From assembly GCA_963792815.1 (NCBI GenBank), contig CAWBXR010000004.1, positions 354,682 to 418,681 on the forward strand: 64,000 nt of DNA, read 5' to 3'. This document shows, piece after piece, positions 1 through 9,012 of the stretch. Source of the DNA: JARRPM01 sp963792815 (GTDB taxonomy: Bacteria > Pseudomonadota > Gammaproteobacteria > Pseudomonadales > Halieaceae). The notes under the pieces are model-generated. The model was given only the letters and a program-made list of their open reading frames with translations, did no database searches and was not told where the DNA came from. Within the stretch, counting starts at the first letter, position 1, and each line of letters opens with the position of its first letter. The translations under genes were made by a program, and so were the position numbers.

Positions 1-864
1 CCGCTAGCAGCGAACTCGCTGTTTGCCGGCAAGGTGGCAGTGGCCAACCTGTCCGGCTCTGTCCGGGAAAGTATTGAAAATCAGTCGGTAGGGGTTCTTG
101 TAAACTATAATGAGTTTGCCGCCGGCGCTGCGGGAGGTTCTCGTGCCGGCGCACTCGCTACCCTTCGAAGGGCGCTACAGGACACGTCGGATTACAGAGC
201 CAACACGCAGCTCTTTCTCGATGGTGAGGGCCGGGAACTGGGTCTGAGCCTTGATGATCTCGATGCGTTGATCCCTGTTATTGACGGTGGCCAGTACCTG
301 CTTGTAAACGTTTCTCGCGCAGCAGACATACTGCGAATTCTCGAACTGGGCGAGTCCTTCAACTTGCGGCTTATCCTGGTGGGGGCTGAAGAGGGCTGGA
401 TGGTCGCGGAAGAGATCGCTCGCAGTGGCGCAACCGTTATTCTTGACCCGAGCAGCAACCTTCCCCTCCAGTATGAAACCCTGGGCGCACGCCTGGAAAA
501 TGCCGCAATGCTGAACGATGCCGGCGTGCGGCTTATGTTTACCGGTATGGGCCGGCAAAATAGCACCCACAATGCTTACCTGGTAGCCCAGTGTGCCGGT
601 ATAGCCGTGGCCAATGGCCTTCCATACGAGGCAGCGCTGCAAGCGCTGTTCACCACACCTGCAGAGGTGTTCGGCCTCGACAACCCCGGCCAGATCGTCG
701 TGGGCGCTAAGGCGGATCTGGTGCTTTGGAGCAACGACCCGCTGGAAGTCTTGCGTGAGGCGGAACTGGTATTTGTAGATGGCAAGGAAATCCCGATGAT
801 GAGTCGATCAACTCGATTGCGTGATCGCTATTTTGATCAGCTCAGGGATCAGGCGAAAAAATAA
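1..864 (+). CDS. Amidohydrolase, C-terminal part (cut by window start)
   Basis: The frame is open from base 1, so this is the last 287 residues of a longer protein. The C-terminal half has the layout of imidazolonepropionase-like amidohydrolases: a TIM-barrel end with an FTGMG segment, then STHNAYLVAQCAGIAVANG, a TTPAEVFGL helix and the closing small-domain motif GAKADLVLWSNDPLEV. That last motif is the hallmark of the metal-dependent hydrolase superfamily. The metal-binding HxH near the N terminus would lie upstream of the window. The substrate cannot be told. Tandem genes of this type are often exported with a signal peptide, but that end is not visible. The 3' end runs straight into a GGGGTCAGAGT-type repeat. 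Confidence 0.8.
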   Translation, partial: PLAANSLFAGKVAVANLSGSVRESIENQSVGVLVNYNEFAAGAAGGSRAGALATLRRALQDTSDYRANTQLFLDGEGRELGLSLDDLDALIPVIDGGQYLLVNVSRAADILRILELGESFNLRLILVGAEEGWMVAEEIARSGATVILDPSSNLPLQYETLGARLENAAMLNDAGVRLMFTGMGRQNSTHNAYLVAQCAGIAVANGLPYEAALQALFTTPAEVFGLDNPGQIVVGAKADLVLWSNDPLEVLREAELVFVDGKEIPMMSRSTRLRDRYFDQLRDQAKK

Positions 865-1012
865 GGGGTCAGAGTCCATTTAAATATTTGACGGTGTTCC
901 GGGTTTCGTCAGAACCCACACCGAATCTAGAGCAACCCCGGTTTTTTCCAGCCTCTGCTCAATCATCGAGAGTCAGGTCAAAGGGCGCGAGCGGTTGATG
1001 TAAAGTGCTCTG
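865..1012. repeat. GGGGTCAGAGT-family repeat element
   Basis: It begins GGGGTCAGAGTCC two bases after the stop codon of the amidohydrolase and ends GTGCTCTGACC, so the two ends are inverted copies of one another around about 130 bp. The inner right part (AAGGGCGCGAGCGGTTGATG) recurs in related form near 10285, 15510 and 19410, which shows that this is a dispersed element and not a local hairpin. No reading frame is present. Confidence 0.65.
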
Positions 1013-1078
1013 ACCGATGGTGCATGACCCATTGCGCACTCGCTTATTCAAAAGACCGCGTCAAGCCGCCCACCATGA

Positions 1079-1585
1079 TTAGTCAGCGGCAACCAACCTG
1101 CGCATCGCTTCCGCTTTAACGCCATCCACAGCGCCGGCAACTTTGTCCAGATTGCTGGCGTCCGACCCGTTTGCAACTTCGTCAAAGATAACTTTGGAGC
1201 CGCTGCCTTCGGGCAGGATTGTTATGGTCCAGACAACATCGACGGCCATCGACTGGAGTGGGCCGAAGGGCGCCTCCAGCCGCAGCTGCTCGCCCGGGTT
1301 TACATACAGCACCTCTCCGTGTGCGACCGAGCCGCCATCCCATTCCTCCTTCCAGAGCCCGCCAGCGCGAGGATCGAGCGACAGGTTGGCCGCATCGCCG
1401 GAATAGGAATGCGCGGGGCTCCACCAGGTTTCGGGATGCACCAGCCTGTCCCACAGGGCGCCGGGCGGAAGTGACGATACAGCTTCGTGGCGCAGCGTGT
1501 AATGGCCAGACAAAGCGGCAATGACGTCTGCGTTTGTCGATGCCGCAGATGCGGCCAGCAAGAGCAACCCATGGACATATTTCAC
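1079..1585 (-). CDS. SRPBCC-family (START/polyketide-cyclase-like) exported protein
   Basis: A 168-residue protein. The start is the GTG at 1585, preceded at good spacing by GGGAGG. This start gives a clean signal peptide (KYVHGLLLLAASAASTNA) and is preferred over the longer frame reaching 1657. The body has the fold signature of SRPBCC ligand-binding proteins: LPPGALWDRLVHPETWWSP, then a glycine-rich WKEEWDGGSVAHGEV strand pair, and a long C-terminal amphipathic helix with GAVDGVKAEAMRRL. Such domains bind hydrophobic ligands; an exported version would act in the periplasm. The ligand is unknown. Confidence 0.7.
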   Translation of the reverse strand: MKYVHGLLLLAASAASTNADVIAALSGHYTLRHEAVSSLPPGALWDRLVHPETWWSPAHSYSGDAANLSLDPRAGGLWKEEWDGGSVAHGEVLYVNPGEQLRLEAPFGPLQSMAVDVVWTITILPEGSGSKVIFDEVANGSDASNLDKVAGAVDGVKAEAMRRLVAAD

Positions 1586-1866
1586 AGTAACCTCCCAAAG
1601 TGAAACCTTCCTCAAGTTTACCCCTGCATGGCGAATTCGCAATTTATGCACACTCATTCCACCAGGTTAGCTGCGCAATACCTGCACCGCCCGTTCCTCG
1701 CCAACGGTGTAACGTACTTGCGTAACATGTTGGGGCGTATGTCCAATTTGGAGCCTGGTTAGTCGCGCTATTGTGCGGGTGCAGTTCGCCGATTGAGAGA
1801 AAGGAAATAAGGGCTCTGACCCCCTATTCGGTCGCTGGGCTCCGTTTTGGGTGGTAAGCTTCAGGG

Positions 1867-2136
1867 ATGAATTCACAGCTGATTATTGCTCTTGTAGTGC
1901 TGGTGGCGGTTGCTGCCCATGTAGCGATCTATCGCTGGGTGAAGTTCAAGATCCATGAGGGCGTTATCCTCCAGTTTCTTCGTGATGCGGTAGAAGGCGG
2001 GGCACCTGATCACCATCACGCGGATGTGATTGCCGCACACACAAAATTGTCCGCAATGCGCGTGGAAATTGTATGCCGGAAAAGTGCAGAGATTGAAGCT
2101 GATCCGCAGGTGGAGAATAGCTGGCGCGCTAAATGA
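1867..2136 (+). CDS. Small membrane-anchored hypothetical protein
   Basis: An 89-residue protein starting at an ATG behind CAGGG. Residues 4-25 form one N-terminal membrane segment (LIIALVVLVAVAAHVAIYRWV). A charged soluble tail follows, with a His-rich turn (PDHHHADVIAAHT). It resembles short conserved proteins of unknown function in gammaproteobacteria. A GGGGTCAGAGT-type repeat end (GGGCTCTGACCCCC at about 1810-1824) lies just upstream. Confidence 0.55.
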   Translation: MNSQLIIALVVLVAVAAHVAIYRWVKFKIHEGVILQFLRDAVEGGAPDHHHADVIAAHTKLSAMRVEIVCRKSAEIEADPQVENSWRAK

Positions 2137-2392
2137 GCCAGAACGACATCACCCGACTAAAAGCCGCCTCTGCAGGCAACCTGTAGTATCCTGCGAATCA
2201 TCCATCCACTGTCAGCCATGCCCGTCTGACCTTCAAGAAAAGGGGTAGGCTGTCTGGGCGGCCTGCTGGTGATGGTTGTTTGCGTGGGCGTGACGGGTGC
2301 TTTGCCAGCCCATGCAGGTCGTCTCCAGGTGTAGACTTGCTGCATAAGCGTATTTATTGTGTTGTCATGTTTTCAAACGGTAATCACACCTT

Positions 2393-3673
2393 ATGACGTC
2401 TACAGCCTTCAGTCCGAACTATCGCGCCTATGTCCTGTTTATACTTTGGATAACCTACATACTGAATTTTGTAGACAGGCAGCTGATCACCATTCTGCTT
2501 GAACCGATCAAGCTTGAGTTTGGAGCCAGTGATACCGCGATGGGTTTTCTGAGCGGGTTTGCCTTCGCCCTTTTCTACGCCAGCCTCGGCGTGCCGGTAG
2601 CCCGGCTGGCCGACCGGTGGTCACGCCGCAATGTAATCGCAATCTCAGTGGGGCTATGGAGTGCCATGACCGCACTCTGCGGGATGGCGGGCAGTTTCTG
2701 GCAGCTGGCTTTGGCCAGAGTGGGAGTAGGTATAGGGGAGGCGGGCGGCACGCCCCCATCGCACAGCCTTATTGCTGATTACTTTCCTGTTGAAAATCGA
2801 GCAACGGCATTGAGTATTCATGCCACCGGCACCCAGTTTGGAATCCTGATCGGAATGCTGGGCGGGGCACTCGTTGCGGCAGAGTATGGCTGGCGCATGG
2901 CGTTCATCTTTTTCGGCATCCCGGGTGTAGTCGTCGGCCTGTTGGTTGCTTTCACCGTGAAAGAGCCGGCTCGGGAGGGTGCTCTTAGCAGTACCACTAT
3001 GCTTGGGGACATAAAGCATATCTGGGCCCTGCCTGGTTTCTCGCTGATAGCCACGGCAGGCGCGACCACAGCGCTGGCGGCCTACGGGCTGGGAACCTGG
3101 TCACCCAGTTTCCTCATGCGTACCCACGGCCTCAGCCTGGTAGAGACCGGACTGCTGCTCGGCGGCGCGGGCGCAATCAGCGGCATCGTAGGGGCCGTGA
3201 CAGGCGGTATTCTCTGCGATCGTTTGAGTAAGCGCGACCCGCGCTGGCAACTCTGGCTGCCCGCCGCCGGTGCATTCGCCACCGCGCCGCTGATGCTGGG
3301 TTTCCTGCTGTGGCCGGAGTCGCAACAGTTTGCGGTGGGCGACTCGATGGTGCCGGTTGCGATAATCTTCACCTTGCTCGGTGGTGTTGTGGCCGCCTTC
3401 TGGATTGGCCCGACCTATGCCGCGATACAGACATTGTCCCCGGGCAATATGCGCGCCCAGGCGGCGGCGATATTCCTGTTCATGTTCAATTTGGTCGGTA
3501 TGGGTCTTGGGCCTCTGTTTATCGGTCTGCTAAGTGATGTAATGGAGCCATCCTTTGGTGTTAACAGCCTGCGTTACGCCATGGCCATCAGCCTGTCACT
3601 GGTATTGCTGGGAGGGGTGCTGTTTCTGCGGGCCGCGCCCCGATATGTAAGCGCCCGGGGACTGGCCGGTTAA
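2393..3673 (+). CDS. MFS transporter
   Basis: A 426-residue inner-membrane carrier with the 12-helix pattern of the major facilitator superfamily. Motif A of the superfamily is visible after helix 2 (GVPVARLADRWSRRNVIA). A second, weaker copy follows helix 8 (GGILCDRLSKRDPR). The GEAGGTPPSHSLIADYFP stretch in helix 4/5 is typical of the spinster-like / sugar-acid subgroup, which often accompanies catabolic genes for aromatic or terpenoid acids. The substrate is not decidable. It is monocistronic: the neighbours on both sides are separated by repeats. Confidence 0.85.
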   Translation: MTSTAFSPNYRAYVLFILWITYILNFVDRQLITILLEPIKLEFGASDTAMGFLSGFAFALFYASLGVPVARLADRWSRRNVIAISVGLWSAMTALCGMAGSFWQLALARVGVGIGEAGGTPPSHSLIADYFPVENRATALSIHATGTQFGILIGMLGGALVAAEYGWRMAFIFFGIPGVVVGLLVAFTVKEPAREGALSSTTMLGDIKHIWALPGFSLIATAGATTALAAYGLGTWSPSFLMRTHGLSLVETGLLLGGAGAISGIVGAVTGGILCDRLSKRDPRWQLWLPAAGAFATAPLMLGFLLWPESQQFAVGDSMVPVAIIFTLLGGVVAAFWIGPTYAAIQTLSPGNMRAQAAAIFLFMFNLVGMGLGPLFIGLLSDVMEPSFGVNSLRYAMAISLSLVLLGGVLFLRAAPRYVSARGLAG

Positions 3674-3698
3674 ATCGCTTAGAAAAATGGCGAAAAAT

Positions 3699-3875
3699 GG
3701 GGGTCAGAGTAACTTTTTATCGGGTGAATGCGGGAGCGAGTCACGCTGTGAGAGGAAGCGCCTACAGATTGGCGTTTAGCAGTATGCCTGATGGCGTTTC
3801 GAGTTCAGTTAGTGGGATATAGTGGTAAATATGACTCTGACCCCCATTTAGTAAATGGGACTCTGACCCCCATTT
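3699..3875. repeat. GGGGTCAGAGT-family repeat element
   Basis: It opens with GGGGGTCAGAGTAAC and closes with two tandem inverted copies of the end (GACTCTGACCCCCATTTA, about 18 bp apart). The inside (about 110 bp) carries no reading frame. The element sits between the MFS gene and the convergent Rieske gene. Confidence 0.65.
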
Positions 3876-3882
3876 ATCTTCT

Positions 3883-4230
3883 TCAGATATCGACCAATAC
3901 TTTTCCTTTGCTCACAGTCACAGGGTAGGTCTGAAGGGCTTTCTCTTTGCGCAGGGTGTTGATCAACTGAATGCCGGGTGGGAAATTGGCCCATTCAGCA
4001 ACTTCGCCAGAGCGAATGTCAAACTGTGCGCGATGGAAGGGGCACTGAATCTTGCAACCGTCGATGATTTTGCCCTTTTTGAGGGGCATGAACAGGTGCG
4101 TACAGTTAGATTGTGTGGCGTAAAAGCCGTCATCCAGGTGGAATAACACCAGCTTAACGGCACCTGCAGTCACAGCGATTTGCTGTCCTACAGCGAGATC
4201 GGCTTCAGCGCAAACTTCATGCTTCATCAT
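3883..4230 (-). CDS. Rieske [2Fe-2S] ferredoxin
   Basis: A 115-residue small ferredoxin. It has both halves of the Rieske cluster motif, C43-T-H45 and C63-P-F-H66, with the 17-residue separation expected for ring-hydroxylating-oxygenase ferredoxins and the NirD-like group. It is cytoplasmic, with no leader. Such proteins carry electrons from a reductase to an oxygenase. No oxygenase partner gene is adjacent here, so its partner is unknown. The start at 4230 follows an unremarkable leader, and an alternative start one codon later is equally possible. Confidence 0.85.
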   Translation of the reverse strand: MMKHEVCAEADLAVGQQIAVTAGAVKLVLFHLDDGFYATQSNCTHLFMPLKKGKIIDGCKIQCPFHRAQFDIRSGEVAEWANFPPGIQLINTLRKEKALQTYPVTVSKGKVLVDI

Positions 4231-4409
4231 TCAGGCTCCACTAGTTACAGGATCCGTAGATCATTCCCCTAAAGCGAGCCAATTACAAGCTGCAGCTGAA
4301 CCTGGAGAACTAACATTTAAAGCAGCTACAGGCAGATCAAACTGGGCACGACAGAGTAGGACGGCAGCCTAGCGACAAGATCACCCTGAAGCGTTTTGCC
4401 TCCAGCCAA

Positions 4410-4844
4410 CTATTCCGGCATGGTTTCCCCGCTGCCACCCATTTCAGCGGGGACATCACGCATCTTCGGCAGGCCATCACGGATAGGGAGAACAGATTCC
4501 GAATAGAAAACGTGCAAAGCGGGTTGATGATCGAAAGTCGGTATGACTGCCGCATACACGTCGACCAATCCCATCTTGGGGTGATCGGTCATGAGGTGGC
4601 CACCACAATCCATACACCACTTGCGATGGCTGTTATCAGTTTTTGCGTAGGTGCCTATCTTATCTGCGCCCTTGGTCACTTGAACCGACTCAGGTTTCCA
4701 AAGTGAGAACGCGTTAACCGGCCCCGCCGACCAGTGCCGACAGGATTCACAGTGGCAATACCCCATCGCCTCCGGTGAACCGGATATTTCGATTTCAACT
4801 GCGCCACAGAAACAACCGCCTTTAACCGAAGCTTCGCCGCTCAT
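4410..4844 (-). CDS. GFA-family (CENP-V/GFA domain) protein
   Basis: A 144-residue protein. The ATG at 4844 is preferred because GGAGG lies nine bases ahead; the longer frame to 4943 has no such signal. The zinc-binding cysteines of the glutathione-dependent formaldehyde-activating fold are visible: KGGCFCGAVEIEI near the N terminus, CHCESCRHWS around residue 40, and WCMDCGGHLMTDH around residue 75. Despite the family name, most members have no proven formaldehyde activity; the call is for the fold only. Confidence 0.85.
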   Translation of the reverse strand: MSGEASVKGGCFCGAVEIEISGSPEAMGYCHCESCRHWSAGPVNAFSLWKPESVQVTKGADKIGTYAKTDNSHRKWCMDCGGHLMTDHPKMGLVDVYAAVIPTFDHQPALHVFYSESVLPIRDGLPKMRDVPAEMGGSGETMPE

Positions 4845-4965
4845 TGCCATACACCTCCAGGATAGATTCATGCAAGCAGCTGCGCCCCGAAAACCGGTAG
4901 CCTCTGGCCGGCTGCCAGCCAAGTATAGACAATAATTTTGCAATGCAAAAAATGGTGCAAAAAAT

Positions 4966-5027
4966 TGGGTCAGAGTAAAGAAATCGGGAGAAAATGGGGT
5001 GAGGAGAGAAAATGGGGTCAGAGTAAG
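4966..5027. repeat. GGGGTCAGAGT-family repeats, left part
   Basis: Three spaced versions of the unit in the same orientation (GGGTCAGAGTAAAG, a degenerate GGGGTGAGGAGAG and GGGGTCAGAGTAAGG). The matching inverted unit is at 5178-5200, where it abuts a TonB-receptor remnant. Confidence 0.6.
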
Positions 5028-5177
5028 GTGGCCCGTGTTTCACGGACATCCCGAAAAAGAGGACTGGATTGACCCGGATTTCGCGATTCGATAATGAATG
5101 GAGCATCTGTTTTCGTTGGGATAAGGGTTGTGCGTCTTACGTAGAGATCGTTGACTACCATCAGGAGAGATAAAAAG

Positions 5178-5349
5178 TACTCTGACCCCCTTTTCTGATC
5201 CCCCTTTCAATTTTGCCGTCATCAACCTGGCCGATACCGAGCCACCGCTGCTTGGACGCAGTGCAGAACCGGCCGAGGCCAATACCGACCCATCATCCTA
5301 CGATGTGCTGGGGCGCCGCTATCAGGCCAGTGTGTCGCTGCGGCTCTAG
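5178..5349 (+). pseudogene. TonB-dependent receptor, C-terminal remnant
   Basis: From about 5203 an open frame encodes the last roughly 48 residues of a TonB-dependent outer-membrane receptor: FAVINLADTEPPLLGR, then SAEPAEANTDPSSYDVLGRR and YQASVSLRL followed by TAG. This is the characteristic end of the beta-barrel with its terminal aromatic/Leu strand. Immediately upstream the coding sequence is replaced by an inverted GGGGTCAGAGT unit (ACTCTGACCCCC at about 5179-5190). The rest of the gene is absent. The break therefore coincides with the repeat, which suggests deletion or rearrangement at the element. Confidence 0.75.
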
Positions 5350-5480
5350 ACGGGGTGCTTTTATGGGGGAACACCAGTCCGAGGGTTTCTATTGTATCCC
5401 CGTATCCATTTCCCATACCCGTTGCTATATGGAAAAGAAGGCGATATACGGGTATTGCACCAGAGCCGAGATAGCAACCA

Positions 5481-7037
5481 ATGTCCAATTCAACCATGAA
5501 GCGCCATAGGCCTGTCACACTTTGCCTGCTGCTTTTGCTGTTCGTTTCCCTGCGAGTTCAGGCAGCGGGCCTCGATGAGAAAGCGATTGATGATGTCGCC
5601 ACCAGGGCGCTCGATGCTTTCGAGGTTCCCGGTATGGCCATTGCGGTGGTCAGTAACGGAGAGACCATTTTTCTGAAAGGCTATGGCTTGCGTGACGTGG
5701 AGCGGGACCTGCCCATTAACCCGCGCACCTACTTTCGCATCGGTTCAACCAGCAAGGCCTTCACCAGCGCGGCACTCGCGCTACTTGTTCAGGAGGGCAA
5801 GCTGGGCTGGGCTGACAAGGTGACGGACCATCTGCCCGGGTTCAGCCTCTACGATGCCAAGGCGACACAGGCTTTCTCGGTGCGCGACTTGCTCACCCAT
5901 CGCTCCGGTCTCTGGAGCGGAGCGGGAGATTACATGTTGTGGCCTGCGCCCTCGGGCTTCAGCCGGGCCGAGGTGGTCGCCAACCTTCGTCACTTAAAGC
6001 CGGTAACGCCGTTCGGCTCAAACTATGCCTATAGCAACGCGCTCTATGTTGCAGCCGGAGAGCTGATCGCCAGTTTAGCGGGTACACCTTATGAAGCCTT
6101 TGTGCAGAAAAAGCTGATGGAGCCCCTGGGGATTCCCTGCTTTGCCGGCGAGGTGCCCGATGTGGCAATGACCAATGCCGCGGAACCCTATGTGCCTTAC
6201 CAGGGCAAGCCACTTCGCGTGGACCGCAATCGTCTCATCGGCAGACCGCCGGTGATGGCGGCCGCGGGCGGGATCACCTGCAATGCCCAGGGGATGGCAC
6301 GCTGGATGAGCGCTCTGCTCGCTGGTGGCGAGGGCGTGCTCGCGCCCCGCCAAATTGCCGAGCTGTGGACAGGCATAACGAAAATGGGAGTATCGGCGCG
6401 GGAGAGGGAGCGAGACAAAACGACGCATCGCGCCTATGCACTCGGCTGGCGGATTGCCGATATCCACGGCTTTGAGACCGTCTCCCACACGGGCACGTTG
6501 CTCGGGTTCCAGTCACAGGTGATGCTGGTGCCCGCAAAAGGCCTTGGGATCACGGTGCTGACTAATGGAGCGAACACCCGGGCACGTTCAGCCGTCATGC
6601 AGGCACTGCTGGCATCGTGGCTCGCGCCCGACGATTCACCGCGGGACTGGATCGTGGAATACACGGCGCCGGTCGCCGCGCCCCGGCAAATGCCCAAACT
6701 GCCGGAGACCGTCGATCTGCCGCTTGAGGCTTATACGGGAACCTATGCTGACACATGGTTCGGCAGCATAACCGTCTCGGCCCGTGAAGACGGGGGGCTG
6801 GGACTGGCCAGCACCCGAATGCCGGCACTTGCAGGGGCCATGATCCCCCGCTCAGGCCACGAGTTCCTCATAAAATGGTATGACCCGACCGTGGATGCAG
6901 ACTTTCTTGCCCGCTTTGAACCAGGCCCCGACGGAACCGTTACAGGGCTTCGGCTTGCCAGTACCGCAATATCCAGCGGCAGAATGAGTGACCTCAAGGT
7001 AATGCATTTTCTGCGTTCCACAGATACTGCCAAATGA
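5481..7037 (+). CDS. Exported serine hydrolase, beta-lactamase/CubicO family
   Basis: A 518-residue protein with an N-terminal signal peptide (PVTLCLLLLLFVSLRVQAAG). The class C beta-lactamase / penicillin-binding fold is clear. The nucleophile motif SxxK is S89-T-S-K92. The YxN motif is in NYAYSNALYVAAGEL near residue 178. An HTG triad element sits in VSHTGTLLGF. A C-terminal lipocalin-like extension (LPLEAYTGTYADTWFG) is usual in esterase/peptidase members. It is probably periplasmic and acts on esters or D-amino-acid peptides. The first ATG lacks a good ribosome site; Met6 is an alternative. Confidence 0.85.
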   Translation: MSNSTMKRHRPVTLCLLLLLFVSLRVQAAGLDEKAIDDVATRALDAFEVPGMAIAVVSNGETIFLKGYGLRDVERDLPINPRTYFRIGSTSKAFTSAALALLVQEGKLGWADKVTDHLPGFSLYDAKATQAFSVRDLLTHRSGLWSGAGDYMLWPAPSGFSRAEVVANLRHLKPVTPFGSNYAYSNALYVAAGELIASLAGTPYEAFVQKKLMEPLGIPCFAGEVPDVAMTNAAEPYVPYQGKPLRVDRNRLIGRPPVMAAAGGITCNAQGMARWMSALLAGGEGVLAPRQIAELWTGITKMGVSARERERDKTTHRAYALGWRIADIHGFETVSHTGTLLGFQSQVMLVPAKGLGITVLTNGANTRARSAVMQALLASWLAPDDSPRDWIVEYTAPVAAPRQMPKLPETVDLPLEAYTGTYADTWFGSITVSAREDGGLGLASTRMPALAGAMIPRSGHEFLIKWYDPTVDADFLARFEPGPDGTVTGLRLASTAISSGRMSDLKVMHFLRSTDTAK

Positions 7038-7061
7038 ACTCGTCGGATTTTTAAAAAGCGG

Positions 7062-7187
7062 CTCATCGTCAGGGCGAAATAGGCACGAAATGCAGGGAGA
7101 GATGCGTTCGCTGAATGGGGCAGAGCGGTGGCTTGAATCCCAGTGCCCAGTGTTGTTGGCTGGTATAAGTTATTTTGGCAGAACCCC
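7062..7187 (+). mobile_element. IS6-family transposase remnant (C-terminal end plus right terminus)
   Basis: With one internal stop, the + strand reads LIVRAK*ARNAGRDAFAEWGRAVA*. This matches the C-terminal IS6 signature seen in cleaner form at 57412 and 50974 (RHLVRAEHYRKLR...AF..W). It is followed after the natural stop by AAGTTATTTTGGCAGAACCC, the decayed right terminal repeat. Nothing upstream of the LVRA block survives. Confidence 0.55.
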
Positions 7188-7231
7188 CAATTTACTCTTG
7201 TTGCTTACTTGCTGGCCCTCCATTTGTGAAG

Positions 7232-8779
7232 CTACAAGATCCGATTTTTATGGTCAGCCCAGTAGCGGTCTTTCAGCAGGCGCTTGTAGAGTTTTCCAGT
7301 GGGCAGGCGTGGAAGTTCATCTTCGAAATCAATAGAGGCCGGGCACTTCTGGTGGCTCAGGTGTTCGTCGCAGAAGGCCATCAATTCGGCTACCAGGGCC
7401 TCGTCCGCTGTCACGCCTTCCACTACCTGTACCACGGCTTTTACCTCTTCACCCAGGTCTTCATTGGGCACGCCAAAAACAGCAGCGTCCATCACTTTAG
7501 GGTGGGTAATGAGAAGATTCTCGGTTTCCTGGGGGTAGATGTTCACCCCGCCCGAGATAATCATGAAGGTGGCACGGTCGGTGAGGAACAGGAATCCGTC
7601 CTCCACGTAACCCACATCGCCGACGGTGCTCATGGTGCCATCCGCAGAGCGCCCTTCCCGGGTTTTTTCCTCATTGTTGAAGTAGGTGAAGTCGCTGGCG
7701 GTCTTGAACCAGATTTCGCCGGATACACCCGGCGGGCAGGGTTTGCCGTCTTCGTCCAGTATGTGCAGGTCACCCAGCATTACCTTGCCCACGGTGCCTT
7801 TGTGCTGCAGCCATTCCTCGCTGTTGCAGGCGGTGAAACCAAGGCCTTCGGTGGCGCCGTAATATTCGTGGATGATAGGCCCCCACCAGTCAATCATGGC
7901 TTCTTTCACCTGTATGGGGCAGGGAGCCGCCGCGTGAATGGCAACTTCCAGGGAGCGCAGGTCTGCCTTTGCTCTCACTTCCGGTGGCAGCTTGAGCATA
8001 CGGCTGAACATGGTAGGCACCAGTTGCGTGTGGGTAATCTTGTACTGGCAGATTAACTCCAGAAACAACTGCGGATCGAAGCGTTCCATGATAACCGCCG
8101 TACCCCCCTTGCGAATGGTGAGGTTCACGGCGGTTTGTGGGGCAGAGTGGTAGAGCGGGGCTGGAGATAGATAGATCATATCCTCGCGGTAATGCCATAG
8201 CGCCGTAAGAAATTCAAGAAGCGGCGGTAGTTCACCGGGGTTGACCTCTTCCAGTGGGCGCAGTATGCCTTTCGGCTGCCCGGTTGTGCCCGAAGAGTAC
8301 AGCATGGGCGTGCCCAGACACTCATCAGCAATCGGTGTTGCCGGGTAGGCGGCCACTGCTTCCTCGTAATTCACAACCGTTGGCGTATCCCCGTCACCAC
8401 CCACTACCAGACACTTGATGATATTTGGGGCGTGGGCCAGTGCCTCGCGCGCCACGGGCAGCCTTTTAGCGGAGGTAATGAGAATCTTTGATTCGCTGTT
8501 GTTAAGTATGTAAGCAAGCTCGTCGGCTTTGAGGTAGGAGTTAATGCAGGTGTAATACAGGCCACTGCGCTCGCCTGCCGCGCTGCATTCCTGGTAGCGA
8601 CTGTTGTTTTCCATGAAAACTGAATAGTGGTCCAGGCGCTGCAAGCCGTGGCTGCGCAGGAGGTGCGCAAGTCTGTTGGCGCGCGCCTCCAGCTCCGCAT
8701 AGCTGATGGTCTCACCTGTCTCCGCCATGATTATGGCAGCGCGGTCGGGGTGTTGCCTGGCGTACTTGCCCGGATACAT
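7232..8779 (-). CDS. AMP-dependent acyl-CoA synthetase/ligase
   Basis: A 515-residue member of the ANL adenylating superfamily. It has the AMP-binding loop YSSGTTGQPKG near residue 160 and the YGATEG motif near residue 308. The hinge/ATP region is GDVGYVEDGFLFLTDRATFM followed by ISGGVNIYPQE. The catalytic lysine lies in LPTGKLYKRLL near the end. It activates a carboxylic acid to its CoA thioester; long-chain or alicyclic acids are plausible given the neighbours, but specificity cannot be read. The start is supported by AGGGAGC eight bases upstream. No operon partner is visible. Confidence 0.9.
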   Translation of the reverse strand: MYPGKYARQHPDRAAIIMAETGETISYAELEARANRLAHLLRSHGLQRLDHYSVFMENNSRYQECSAAGERSGLYYTCINSYLKADELAYILNNSESKILITSAKRLPVAREALAHAPNIIKCLVVGGDGDTPTVVNYEEAVAAYPATPIADECLGTPMLYSSGTTGQPKGILRPLEEVNPGELPPLLEFLTALWHYREDMIYLSPAPLYHSAPQTAVNLTIRKGGTAVIMERFDPQLFLELICQYKITHTQLVPTMFSRMLKLPPEVRAKADLRSLEVAIHAAAPCPIQVKEAMIDWWGPIIHEYYGATEGLGFTACNSEEWLQHKGTVGKVMLGDLHILDEDGKPCPPGVSGEIWFKTASDFTYFNNEEKTREGRSADGTMSTVGDVGYVEDGFLFLTDRATFMIISGGVNIYPQETENLLITHPKVMDAAVFGVPNEDLGEEVKAVVQVVEGVTADEALVAELMAFCDEHLSHQKCPASIDFEDELPRLPTGKLYKRLLKDRYWADHKNRIL

Positions 8780-8860
8780 GGGTTCGCTCCCTGCTTATTC
8801 TTACTATGGCTAATAGTGCGTTAGTTTGTTGGATTTTCCCAGCTCAGCTTTTGGAAAGGA

Positions 8861-8877
8861 ATATGGGGTCAGAGTCA
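8861..8877. repeat. Solo GGGGTCAGAGT repeat unit
   Basis: ATGGGGTCAGAGTCAGG in the gap between the divergent ligase and polyphosphate kinase genes. No inverted partner was found nearby. The adjoining AAGATAAGTTAGCTT stretch may be a further decayed IS end, but that is too weak to call. Confidence 0.4.
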
Positions 8878-9012
8878 GGTAGTCCGGGATTTCTCGCAAA
8901 GATAAGTTAGCTTTTGGGTACTGCTGCAATTGCAAATCCTTGATACGCATCATGGTGGCATTCCAAGTGATCAGCTTTAATGGTCGATTTGATCGACTGA
9001 GGGGGAAATGCA

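Noticed and set aside
1667..1876. 69-residue minus-strand frame with integrase-like HTPQHVTQVRYTV
   Set aside because: It overlaps the small membrane gene and a GGGGTCAGAGT unit. The match to a tyrosine recombinase C-terminus is too short and lacks the catalytic Arg and Tyr context.
7175..8056. 293-residue plus-strand frame opposite the acyl-CoA ligase
   Set aside because: The ligase has all ANL motifs; the opposing frame shows none.
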